64,000 bases of DNA from Talinum fruticosum (lineage: Eukaryota; Streptophyta; Magnoliopsida; Caryophyllales; Talinaceae), in the NCBI GenBank assembly GCA_021018815.1, contig JAITYX010000017.1, positions 2,914,001 to 2,978,000 of the forward strand. The letters run 5' to 3'. The notes beneath the pieces are model-generated. The model saw only the letters and a program-made list of their open reading frames with translations. It was not told the DNA's origin and did no database searches. A program made the position numbers and the translations under genes. Position 1 is the stretch's first letter; every line of letters starts with the position of its first letter. Shown piece after piece: positions 54,046 through 64,000 of the stretch.

Positions 54046-54611
54046 AGTGTCTTCTTCCTATTTCTGAAGCTAGGAAGCTGGAGAAAGTGGGTTGAGTAAT
54101 CAAGTCCGAGCCTCAGAATTACACACAAAAAAGGGCATGGAGATAGGCTACACGGCCCAATAAGTAATGATAAGATCCCTCAAATTACCTAAGAACACAG
54201 CCCAAATTTCTCAAATGCAAAACAAAGCCTATAGCAGCACTTGGTTTGTTTCTGTATAGCTTAAACGGTCCAATTTTTATTGGTCTAGGGGTCCAACTAA
54301 GGCTGCCATGAAACGGATCTGGTTCGTGGATCCTTCCGATTCGGCCTAGCCGAAGCTGAATTTGGGCTCCAGTCAGATTGAGTTAAGTAGGATACCTTAC
54401 AATTATTTTACAACTATTTATAATTGTTTACAAGTAATCTCTTACAACAGTAAAAAAAGATCGAGCTCTTAAAAGGTAATTTTAATTTTTTAAAAAACAG
54501 CACACAATAGAGAGTATTTTGTACACAAGAGAGAGAGAGAGAGAGAGAGAGAGTGAGTGAGGGTGAGGATGCGTTGTTTTATTAGGTGGAATTAAAGCTG
54601 ATGCAAATATG
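54046..54611. other. Unassigned intergenic sequence with a (GA)n tract
   Basis: No gene recognised. A (GA)n run of about 22 bases lies near 54530-54553. Confidence 0.45.
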
Positions 54612-54987
54612 TCTTGGGCCCTATTCGATAAAAAGAGAGATAGATTAGCTGTCAACGGATAGTTGTTTAATTGAAGTAGTTGAATAAATGTATTCGGTAA
54701 ATTTAGTGGTTGAGTTAAATGATTATTGTAAATTGATGTAAACGGATATAAATAAATTAGCAAATATAAATTAATAAAAGGATGTTTTTGTCAAAAAATA
54801 TGAAACGCTACTTTTAAATGTAAAAAGTTAATATTGTTATATTTTCAAAAACACTTGTTGAAACATTATAAGTTACTACAAGTGCTAGTCGAATCACTTG
54901 TCGAACATTAATATTTGGTTGGTTAGTGTTTTGACTTGGTTAAAACATTAAAAATTACTCCAAACGTTATTGACGAACAAGAGTATT
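54612..54987 (-). mobile_element. MITE copy C (Tourist-like family, reverse orientation)
   Basis: Begins gggccctattcgataaaaag and ends acgttattgacgaacaagag, imperfect inverted ends. The reverse complement aligns with copy A: aaatattaRtgttcg, ctttttacatttaaaagtag and catcaatttacaataat. Confidence 0.65.
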
Positions 54988-57700
54988 AGTAGGCGAAGCG
55001 ATTGTAGCATAATTCAAATATAAAAATGAGTCAAATAAGCATTCCCACGTATGCATCATTATCCCAACTCAATTAATAAATAAATAGGTAGAGAATAATT
55101 AGGCGCCCCCAACCAAACAAACTACTCCGGATATTACAATTTGTTATTTATGGGGATAGTTTAAACAGAAAAATATGTCATCTACGCTAGCTGGGAAAAG
55201 TGTTGTTGTAGTATTAAAAATCTTGAATTTGGTGATCATATATTATTTGTGGAACAAGATAAGAAACAAGAATCTTTCTTGGTGGAGTTATACATGCAAA
55301 GTGTTGGAGGTTTCTTTATGTTTGCATTAGAGCCGGATAATAACATCGGGTCGTGTTTATGTTAAATTTAAATGGATTTGAAAATTCTCTCAATATGAAA
55401 CTCATACATTTGATAAACTGGTTGAAAAACCTGACTTGAACCATTTAAAAGTTAAATGGGTCGATTTGAACCTAACTACCTAAGATCAATGAGTAAATGG
55501 ACCAAGTTCAAGTCACCAAATTAGTGTGTACATAATTAATTTATTTCATACAAACACAAATTGTATAACAAAATACTAACACAAATTCAGCCACCTTCCA
55601 CACCTTCAATTTGCATCCTATAAACATCACACTTCCAATAAATACTAAATTGAAAAGTCTACCTGATTGCTGCGTACCCGTCCTCTCTTCAATTCCAAGT
55701 TGATTTCCATCAAAATTTTCAATTTCCTCTAGATCTCCAAACTCGAATTTTTCACGGCCTATAAATATAAACAATACACAATAAACGGGTTGAGTTGTTT
55801 AACCGTTTAATTGAACAAGTTAAGTCATTAGTTTTTTAGTTGGCATAAGTAGAATTAGCCCCTTTTTAAATAAATTAAAGTTTGCAAATTACAACAAATA
55901 TAGATTCATAAATAACTATATACACGCATTATAAAAGCTCTTTTTAATGGTTAAGTTGTTTATCCCTATTGAATCCTACGAAGCTACCCAATAACAGGTG
56001 TTAATAAGCTATTATAGGGGAAGTCAAGTATGATAATCCGGTCATTGGAGTTATTAAAGTGAAAAAGTTTCCATATTGATAAATTAAAAAGCTTTGAGAC
56101 TTGTTTATAAGCTTGTGAGTTATTTTTTTCATTATCAATTAATTTTATGATGAAACTTTAAGGACTTGTATGCATTACTCAAATTTAACATTTGTCAGTA
56201 GCCCACATATGGCGGGGAGTGTTGGAGTTATTTAATCGGGGAAAGGTACGCCCAAGTCGGCAGGCAAATAGTATGATGTGGAGTGAGTAGCAGAAAGGAA
56301 AAAGTGGCGAACAGTCGGTCGGAATTGAAAGTGGACGGAAAATGGCAGGACGAGTTTGACAAAGCATAGCACGCGGAGGGGCATCTGAGTCTGACTCTTG
56401 AGAGAGTAAAGTCTTGGCTAAAGAAGCACACGTGCGGTGCGGGACCCGAAGGGAATTCGTGACAAGGAAGCCTCCCTTCCCTTGGCGTAGTGTTAAGTTC
56501 AATGCATAGCCTCATTTTAAGCAAAGCAATTAGCAGTATAAGTACAATTATTATAGTAATTAATTAATGACATCCAGCTAATTAACACTTCTTATCCAAC
56601 TTGGAACTTGGAACCCTCCCTACACCCCACCTTCTCTTGTTTTGTCTTGTCTCCCTAATCTCATTGCTAAGCATGGTAATAACCTCCATTACAAACAAAT
56701 TTTAACACACACATACCGATACGTCAAAAAACGATTAATTCGGCATTAATATGTTAAAAGTAAACAACTAATTTGCCGTATGGACTTATCCTTGCCTGAT
56801 ATCCCCAAAGGTGGGACTTGAATATCTACAACAATGCTTATATATCAATGTCAGATAGTCATCCTTCTTGGATGTGGATTAGCATTTACCATTACGTTGT
56901 TCGTTTTACATATAACATATTGTTGTTTAACATTCACATTAATAATAAAAAAACTAATTTATATCCTCGTATCTATATTTGAAACAATATTTGAATTTGA
57001 GTAAAATTCGAGTTCAAGTCAAATTTAAATTGGACAAATTAGATAAATATTGTTAAAAAATAGACGAAATATTGATAATGACTATACCAAATGTTTTTTA
57101 GGTTCGACAAGTTATAGATATTTAAATTTACCTCAAAATCGAATCCGGACAATAAAAATATAAAACATATTGTGTCCAAAGTAAAAATTCAAATTAAAAA
57201 TTAATAATTACCTGGGACATATGCAGATAATTGAGTAAGTAGACAAAATTATGAGAACGCTGTTTACATATTGTTTTTTTTTTCCCCAAATATTTAAAAC
57301 GGAAAAGAATAAGAAACATCTAGATGTGTAGTATGATCTAGGCTACGTACTCACTGCCCTACATAGTCCTACACTTAAAAAGGAGCAAAAATTTTGGGCT
57401 CGGCGGAGTCGTCTCCTGCGTGTCTCTCTCTCTCCTCTAATGCTAGCTGTTGCCGCATTAATCAATATCTCATGCGTCTACCAACTTGTGTCACCAATTT
57501 TGGGTTGTCCTACTCCTCCTACTAGAATTACAAAAGTCACATACTTTTTTTTTTTTTTTTACTATATTAGTATTTTTCAACAACACGCTTATCCTACTAT
57601 TTCCTCCACACAGCGCTTTCAACGTGATTTTCTCATTTTCTCCACGCTTTCCTTCCACCTTCCTTGTCACTTCTCCCCCTTTTTGCACTCTCTACTCTCC
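54988..57700. other. Intergenic region upstream of the EXORDIUM pair
   Basis: No supported gene. A less AT-rich patch at 56200-56510 gives overlapping minus-strand open frames without recognisable domains. A T20 run at 57546-57565 and pyrimidine-rich DNA precede the first EXORDIUM gene, probably its promoter. Confidence 0.45.
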
Positions 57701-57704
57701 CTCC

Positions 57705-57710
57705 TATATA
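57705..57710 (+). promoter_or_regulatory. TATA box of the first EXORDIUM gene
   Basis: TATATA within ctcctatatattgcc, 71 bases before the start codon, after a long pyrimidine-rich stretch. Position fits a short leader. Confidence 0.55.
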
Positions 57711-57775
57711 TTGCCATCCCCTCTCCCATTCTCCTCATCATCATCCCTCCCACTTTCTCATCAACCTGAACAAAT

Positions 57776-58710
57776 ATGGAGTACTTTTCTCGCATCATTC
57801 TGCACCTTGCCCTCTTTTTCTCTCTCCTCAGCTCGTCTTTCGCAACCAGGCAGCTAGCTGAGTCGACTCAGTTCATGACCTTCCAGTACCACAAGGGCCC
57901 TCTCCTCAGTGGCAAACTTCCTATCAATCTAATTTGGTATGGAAAATTCACACCCACCCAACGGGCTGTGATAACTGATTTTATCACCTCGCTGTCACCC
58001 CCCAGCGTGAAGCCCAGCCATCGGTCGCCAGGTGGTGGGCTTCCATTGGCAAGTACTACCGCCTCGCCAATCCCAAGCAGCCCACCTCACTGTCTCCCCT
58101 CTTGGGCAAGCAGGTGCTTGACCAGACTTACTCCCTGGGCAAGTCCCTCACCAACTCCCACCTCATCCAGCTGGCCTCCAAAGCCGGTCAACAAGTCAAC
58201 GAAATCAACGTGGTATTGACTTCATCCGACGTGGCAGTCCAAGGGTTCTGCTCGAGCCGCTGCGGGACCCACGGGTCATCCAACGCGGGTTATTCTAAGA
58301 AGGGTAAGTTTACATACATCTGGGTGGGCAACTCGGACACTCAGTGCCCGGGGCAGTGCGCCTGGCCATTCCACCAGCCCATCTACGGCCCACAAAGCCC
58401 ACCACTGGTTGCACCCAACAATGATGTGGGCCTGGATGGGATGGTCATAAACTTGGCTAGCCTATTGGCCGGGACAGTGACCAACCCGTTTGGAAATGGG
58501 TACTTCCAAGGCCCAAAAGAGGCCCCACTGGAGGCAGCCTCGGCCTGCCCCGGGGTCTACGGGAAAGGGGCCTACCCCGGGTACGCCGGTAACCTTTTGG
58601 TGGACCCTACAACCGGGGCTAGCTACAATGCCAACGGAATCAACAAGAGGAAGTATTTGCTCCCGGCGTTATATGATCCGACCACCTCTTCGTGCTCAAC
58701 CTTGGTGTGA
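57776..58710 (+). CDS. EXO: EXORDIUM/PHI-1 family protein, copy 1; one frame break
   Basis: Secreted phosphate-induced protein 1 (PF04674) family. Family members act in the apoplast in brassinosteroid- and carbon-linked growth; no biochemical activity is established. A signal peptide is evident ([20 protein letters not shown], cleavage near FATRQ). Then come [20 protein letters not shown], the middle block [15 protein letters not shown], and a Cys/Gly-rich C-terminal half with [43 protein letters not shown] and the end [16 protein letters not shown]. The frame breaks at C6 (57998-58003). One more C would give about 311 residues, against 317 in copy 2. Single exon, as is normal for the family. 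The sister gene lies 3.3 kb downstream on the same strand. Confidence 0.9.
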
Positions 58711-58765
58711 AGGGTTAGAGAAGTGAAAAATTTTGCAAATTGTATACACTAATTATAGAGGCCTA

Positions 58766-58768
<3 letters not shown>

Positions 58769-58852
<84 letters not shown>
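58769..58852. repeat. (AT)42 microsatellite in the 3' region of EXORDIUM copy 1
   Basis: A perfect 84-base AT array starting 59 bases after the stop codon, so probably transcribed in the 3' untranslated region. Confidence 0.98.
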
Positions 58853-58854
<2 letters not shown>

Positions 58855-60774
58855 ATAAATGTCAAAAATGCTGTAGTTTTTTTCCTTTTTTTGTGTGTAT
58901 ATTTCTTTCAATTTGTTTCATGCAATCGAATAAAACTTGTCCAAAAATGTACCATTTGTGCACATCATTTATTGTGAAATTAGTTTAGCCAAATTTTTGT
59001 CCAATTTTAATTATTTTAGTTTCTTTTTTCTTCTGTGATATGCAAGGTAACTTGTCTCTATTAATCAAAATATAGGATACGTGAACTAGTGAAAGGTATA
59101 AATTAGAGGCTCAGGCTCATAATTGATTCTAGTTAAGTATAAGTAAGAATTTTTATACGTTATCGTAATTAAAATAAAATAAAATAAAACTTAGAGAGAA
59201 TATTTGGAATGATATGAAGAACATCAAATTCAAGTATTAATAATTTATTTTTCGTTGGTAAAGTATTAATGTATACATATTTGGATATTTACTTCTATTT
59301 GTTAATGTTGCTAGTAATTGAATTTATAATTATATATAAATCAGTAACTAGTTATTTTTACAATTATTTAAGTGTATCCTCCTGCTCTCTCCCCTGTCTC
59401 TCTGGAAAATCTTACCTTTTTCTTTTCTCAAGGATTGTCATTGACTTTTTGTCAATGTTAAACCCTAATGTTTCTTTCTTTTATGTTTTACCTAATATTT
59501 TATCTACAAATAATTATTTTCACTCCATTTGTGAGATTTTTCCATATCCTCTTTGAATGAGTGGTATTATCTCTAACTTTTGGAGCGATTGTATCAGTTT
59601 TTTGTCATAGTATTATGGTTGTATGTGGGTGACTTGTTGATTGATTGTCATATATAGGTCTACAACAAGCATCAATCTTCAAATTCGTACTATACAACAA
59701 ATAAATCTATTCGACAGGGAGACTAAACACGATTTGTGGATCTTCTCAGTAAAGATTGTATGCTAAAACAACAATTGAGTATAAGAGAAGCGTTCGGAAA
59801 AGTTTTAATTAGTTCTTTTAATCAAAAGATTTATATTGTTATTTTAGTTATAAATTTATTTAAGTTTGATCTTTATTATAGAAGATGTCGTATGACTTCA
59901 ATTAATAAAATTCATCCATTATTTTTTAAAAAATAATTTCTAAAAAGGGTAAAAATTATTTAAATTTTCAAATATGAACCCGCATAGTCCGACAAATACA
60001 CAAAGATGAAAGCTTGTTAAAAGTTGGGGTAGAATGAAGGAGTCTAGCGCTGACAAAATTTAGTCCAATCCGATTACTCGAACTTGTGCGATCCGAAAAA
60101 ATCAAGTCCAATTATAAATTTTTGTTTGAATTTTAAATTTGGATATAAAATTTTCCTAGTTCTATTATCCAAACCCAATTTTAACATAAATTTAAACTTA
60201 TAGAAATTATTCGACTCAAAAACTGAATATCAAACACAATTTTGATCCGATAACCGATTTTTTCAATCCATTTTAACCCGAACAGTTTTTGGCAGCCCTA
60301 AATGAATCCAATGATGGAGTGGGTGTGTCCCCTCATGGTGTGGCAGAAGCCAAGGGAAGATGGGCAAAAGTAAGCAAGTTTGACCTAATCCAGAGTGACT
60401 GACCACCACACCACATCCACATTAATTATTTAATTCCCATCCCCCATCTCCTTTGCACGTGAAGTCCTACTAAAATAAAAGTCATACAGAGAGATAGATA
60501 GAATGGAGGTGCTCGGTTCTGACTTGGTCTTGGCTTGGCTTCCATCATCCTCCATCCATGCCTTTGCTTAGAAATTAATCAAAGCCCAGCTACGTGTTCA
60601 TCTTCATCAGTTCATCGGGAAGAACCCCCTCGCTCTCTCCCAGTCAATGCTTATAATAATTGACTACTCCTAATTAATTAATGGTCCACCATTTAATTTG
60701 GATGCAAATTCAGCCTCATCATTAATCACATCGGCTCATCACTCATATCACAATGTGTAGGTGCCATTCAACTC

Positions 60775-60912
60775 TTAACCCCCTCCCCCTAAAAGATCAT
60801 AGGTCAAATTTTTAGTCAATAAAATAATGCTTTAAGGGTAAGACTGTCTAAATCTTTTTAAATTACGTAAAGTGGGATTTATATAACGAGTATGTTGTTG
60901 CTGTTGTTGAGT
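60775..60912 (+). repeat. Au-like SINE
   Basis: A decayed box-B-like word ataggtcaaat (60799-60809) is followed by the Au-SINE signature gggtaagactgtctaaat (60836-60853) and the characteristic 3' end, gggatttatataacgagtatg (from about 60874) running into ttgttgctgttgttg. This is the same family as the element at 30725-30850. Confidence 0.75.
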
Positions 60913-61223
60913 AATGAACGTCATATTAGGCATATGTACAACTATATTTATATTAAGAAATGAGAAGTCGTCAAAATTCAGCTTCATAAATTTTTATCAC
61001 TATAACATTTCATAACAAGAGAAAGAGTTAGGTAATTCACAATATGTATTATGATATTTTTGAAAAGAAAAATAATTCTAATTTTTCCAAACTAGCCTTT
61101 TTTTATTGATACATTATATGTACAACTTCTTCGGTCAAATTAATTAAGTTGTTGGAAAGGTCGGACATGTATTTCCAAAATTCAGCACATATGCGATTAT
61201 TCTGTTAAATGATATGATCGAGC

Positions 61224-61360
61224 ATGTTCTTTTGAATGGTTGAGTGTGGTTTGTCGACACTCAACCATTTTCGACACTCAATCTAAAACATTTAATTTTT
61301 AACCACTTTTATCTGCACTCAACTCAAATCACACCTTATTTTAACCATTTAAAAGAACAT
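61224..61360. mobile_element. Small fold-back MITE, 137 bp
   Basis: The outer ends are inverted repeats (atgttcttttgaatggttga and its near reverse complement ttaaccatttaaaagaacat). The left part also contains a perfect 13-bp hairpin, AATGGTTGAGTGT with ACACTCAACCATT around a 9-base loop. No coding capacity. The family is not recognised. Confidence 0.65.
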
Positions 61361-61878
61361 ATATATCTAACCAAGCATGTAATATATTGACCGACCAAAT
61401 AGTACAGTAGTATCATTAGTTAGTACTTATCCTTAGCCTTTTACAGGTAGGAACTAGCCAGGAAATGCATGGCCTAGGGGCGGTAGCGGGCGTGAATTAT
61501 CCTCTCAAAAATTAAATAGTTATGCCCATAGAGTTGACCCTCCCATCCCTAGCTCGCCCACAATCCCACATACCATTATTTAGAGCTGCCCTTCTTCTAC
61601 ACTTGTACTTGGCTAGTCTTATCTTCCATCCCCCAACTTGCAAACTACTCCACTAAAAACCAATCTAAATCTAATTTACTACCCTCCCCCCCAATTTACA
61701 ACACGTTATTATTTATTTCTTTCTCTAATTCAACGTTGCATATCGCTTATTTTCAATCTGATATTTAAAATAATACCAAATTCAACGCTGACTATGATAT
61801 GCAGCCCCTTTATTTCGTACCCTCTGCTTAATTCCGAGCAGCTTCCTTGTATTCTTTGCTTAGGTTAGAAGCCCGCGC

Positions 61879-61889
61879 TATATATATAA
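61879..61889 (+). promoter_or_regulatory. TATA box of the second EXORDIUM gene
   Basis: TATATATATAA within gcgctatatatataaatgcc, 82-92 bases before the chosen ATG. Its position argues against the in-frame ATG at 61890, which would lie at or before the expected transcription start. Confidence 0.7.
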
Positions 61890-61970
61890 ATGCCCCATTT
61901 CCCCATCATTCTCTTCATCCTTCTCATCCCCACATATATTCTCCCCTTCTTCAACTTGAACACAAACTAC

Positions 61971-62924
61971 ATGGCATCTTCTCAGTCTCGCACACTTGTC
62001 CACATTGTTACCCTGATTTTCTCTCTCCTCATCAGCTCTTCTCTTGCGGCGAGGCAGCTCTCCGAGTCAACTCAGCCCATGATGGGCTTCCAATACCACA
62101 AAGGCCCTCTCCTTAGCGGCAAAATCCCCATTAACCTCATTTGGTACGGCCACTTCAACCCCGCCCAACGCGCCGTTATCTCTGATTTCATCAACTCTCT
62201 GTCATCCTCGCTTCGTAATCAGGCCCGACCGTCTGTTGCCACGTGGTGGAAATCCATTGGTAAGTACCACCGTCTCGCCAATCCCAAGAACCACGCAGCC
62301 TCTCTCTCTCCCATCTTGGGCAACCAAGTGGTGGACGAATCCTACTCCCTTGGCAAGTCCCTCACCAACAACCACCTGGTTGACCTCGCCTCCAAGGCCG
62401 GTCAACAAGTCAACGCCATCAACGTGGTTTTGACTTCGTCTGACGTGGCAGTTCAAGGGTTCTGCTCGAGCCGCTGCGGGACCCACGGGTCATCCAACGC
62501 GGGTGATTCCAAGAAGGGTAAGTTTACATACATCTGGGTTGGCAACCCGGAGACACAGTGCCCCGGTCAGTGCGCGTGGCCCTTCCACCAGCCCATTTAC
62601 GGACCACAAAGCCCACCGCTGGTTGCACCCAACAGCGATGTGGGCCTGGATGGAATGGTCATAAACTTGGCTAGCCTTCTGGCCGGGACAGTGACCAACC
62701 CGTTCGGGAATGGGTACTTCCAAGGCCCAAAAGCGGCCCCACTCGAGGCGGCCTCGGCCTGCCCAGGGATCTATGGAAAAGGAGCCTACCCCGGGTATGC
62801 CGGCAACCTCTTGGTGGACCCCACGACCGGTGCTAGCTACAATGCCAATGGTATCAACAAGAGGAAATATTTGCTCCCGGCGTTATATGATCCTACCACC
62901 GCTTCGTGCTCAACTTTAGTGTGA
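61971..62924 (+). CDS. EXO: EXORDIUM/PHI-1 family protein, copy 2
   Basis: Intact single-exon gene of 317 residues, the usual EXORDIUM length. The start at 61971 ([20 protein letters not shown]) gives a clean signal peptide cut near LAARQ. The upstream in-frame ATG at 61890 would add 27 hydrophobic residues but lies only one base after the TATA box. Family blocks: [96 protein letters not shown] and the end [16 protein letters not shown]. Secreted to the apoplast by family knowledge. It is a tandem duplicate of the gene at 57776; the 3' halves are about 91 per cent identical in DNA, the 5' parts clearly less. Confidence 0.95.
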   Translation: MASSQSRTLVHIVTLIFSLLISSSLAARQLSESTQPMMGFQYHKGPLLSGKIPINLIWYGHFNPAQRAVISDFINSLSSSLRNQARPSVATWWKSIGKYHRLANPKNHAASLSPILGNQVVDESYSLGKSLTNNHLVDLASKAGQQVNAINVVLTSSDVAVQGFCSSRCGTHGSSNAGDSKKGKFTYIWVGNPETQCPGQCAWPFHQPIYGPQSPPLVAPNSDVGLDGMVINLASLLAGTVTNPFGNGYFQGPKAAPLEAASACPGIYGKGAYPGYAGNLLVDPTTGASYNANGINKRKYLLPALYDPTTASCSTLV

Positions 62925-63457
62925 GAAATATCAACTATTGGACATTTGCATATAATATACGAGTAACATAGAGTAGTAGAGAGCGAGAAAGAGTGAAATA
63001 TTACGTAATATTTGTACTTTCTTTACTTTTTCAATATGATTTATTTGTCTTATAAATAAAGTGAATATAATGATAGTTAATTATTTTTTGAGTCAAAATG
63101 ATAGTTAATTATTTTATATGCCAAATGATATGCATTTTGTAACAAAACACTTTTATTAAGTATTTTTTCTTAACTTAAAAGTAATACATCATATATTAAA
63201 TTGAAAAATTGATATGATTAAAAATTATAATGGTGATATGACTTATAATTTTTTACCGGTATAAAATTATGTGTATTATACATTTTTGGATAGGGTTTAT
63301 CTAATTAGATTATTATTTTATTCTCATTGATGTAACCGACGGATACTAAAACTTTATATTTTATAATTACATGTAATTTATTAAAAAATAACAATTTAAA
63401 ATTTTATAAATTATTAATTTAAAGTTAAACAAAATATTCAAAATGTATCTTACTATA

Positions 63458-63459
<2 letters not shown>
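62925..63459. other. Downstream of EXORDIUM copy 2
   Basis: 3' untranslated region followed by very AT-rich sequence. No gene seen. Confidence 0.5.

Positions 63460-63460
<1 letters not shown>

Positions 63461-63539
<79 letters not shown>
63461..63539. repeat. (TA)n microsatellite, about 39 units
   Basis: Uninterrupted TA array of 79 bases. Confidence 0.98.
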
Positions 63540-63542
<3 letters not shown>

Positions 63543-63559
63543 CGTGGATTTAGATATAT

Positions 63560-63918
63560 GATGAATTAGAGTTATACTGTTAGTGTATAACTATTTAAAT
63601 AAGCGGTTGAGTAAATATGGTTGGTAAACTTAGTGGTTGAACTAACTAATTATTATAATTTGACATAAAAGAATATAAATAATTTGTCAACTATAAATTA
63701 ATAAAAGGATATTTTTCTCAAAAAATATAAAACATTACTTTTAAATATGAAAAGTTAATATTATTAACTTTTCAAAAATACTATTTAAATTGTTATATGT
63801 TACATCAAAAGTTAGTTGAAACACTACCTTAGTAAAACACTAATATTTAATAGGTTAAAATTTTGACTTGATCAAAACATTAGACATTACGACAAATATT
63901 ATTGACGAACAAGACCTA
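63560..63918 (-). mobile_element. MITE copy D (Tourist-like family, reverse orientation)
   Basis: Aligns with copy C in the same orientation (taaattaataaaaggat, cttttaaatatgaaaagtta, attgacgaacaag) and ends gaacaagacc followed by TAA. The left boundary is not sharp. It is AT-rich with no coding sequence. Confidence 0.6.
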
Positions 63919-64000
63919 AGAATGACAAATTATTTAAACAAATAAACACATAATTAGTTTAACAAATAAATGTAGAATATGCTCTATTAAATTAAATAAA

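Larger units (their letters stand above)
58711..61870. other. Spacer between the two EXORDIUM genes
   Basis: AT-rich. It contains the 3' untranslated region of copy 1 with a long (TA)n, an Au-like SINE and a small fold-back MITE (listed). No other gene is supported. Confidence 0.5.

Noticed and set aside
56185..56524. Two minus-strand frames of about 100 residues
   Set aside because: Overlapping frames with no domain, splice context or start context that supports a gene.
61890..61970. Upstream in-frame ATG of EXORDIUM copy 2
   Set aside because: It lies directly after the TATA box, so would precede or coincide with transcription start, and it would put a second hydrophobic stretch before a complete signal peptide.

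Overview
The window looks like nuclear DNA of a flowering plant, most likely a eudicot. Genes have GT-AG introns, intergenic DNA is very AT-rich, and the repeats are plant types: an LTR retrotransposon family with 2.7-kb LTRs, Tourist-like and Stowaway-like MITEs, Au-like SINEs, LINE fragments and long (TA)n and (AAT)n arrays. Nothing here identifies the species; the eudicot call is an inference from gene structure and repeat types.

Layout. 1-470: decayed RNase H domain of a LINE. 770-1938 (+): NYN nuclease/C2H2 zinc-finger protein. 2.6-5.3 kb: LINE reverse-transcriptase remnant and unassigned repeats. 5736-7025 (+): SnRK2 kinase pseudogene that has lost its catalytic core. 9045-11356 (+): ribosomal protein eS6 in six exons. 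12795-22733 (-): a 16-exon F-box/JmjC/APH-like gene (JMJ21 type). 25531-29086 (-): plastid class II DAHP synthase, first enzyme of the shikimate pathway. 29.2-41.5 kb: gene-poor DNA with SSRs, a 492-bp tandem duplication and a solo LTR. 41992-44390 (-): FBW2-like F-box gene. 44.4-55 kb: nested transposons. 57776-58710 and 61971-62924 (+): two tandem EXORDIUM/PHI-1 genes.

Two results stand out. First, at 46.7-53.7 kb there is a three-level nest: a Tourist-like MITE is split by a 2.7-kb LTR, which is itself split by an insertion whose two LTR segments are inverted relative to each other. Both outer ends of that insertion are the same LTR terminus, and it is flanked by a perfect 5-bp target duplication (GGTTG). 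A normal retrotransposon has direct LTRs, so this looks like a fold-back LTR element that integrated with two U5 ends. Second, four otherwise well-preserved genes carry five frame breaks. Each is one missing base in a homopolymer of 5-6 bases, and exon-phase bookkeeping requires the base. This fits uncorrected long-read assembly errors better than five independent mutations, so the genes are probably intact.

The genes do not form an operon-like unit. They are independently transcribed housekeeping or regulatory genes (translation, shikimate pathway, probable protein turnover and oxygenase functions, wall/apoplast growth) separated by transposon-rich DNA. No novel multi-gene system was found.
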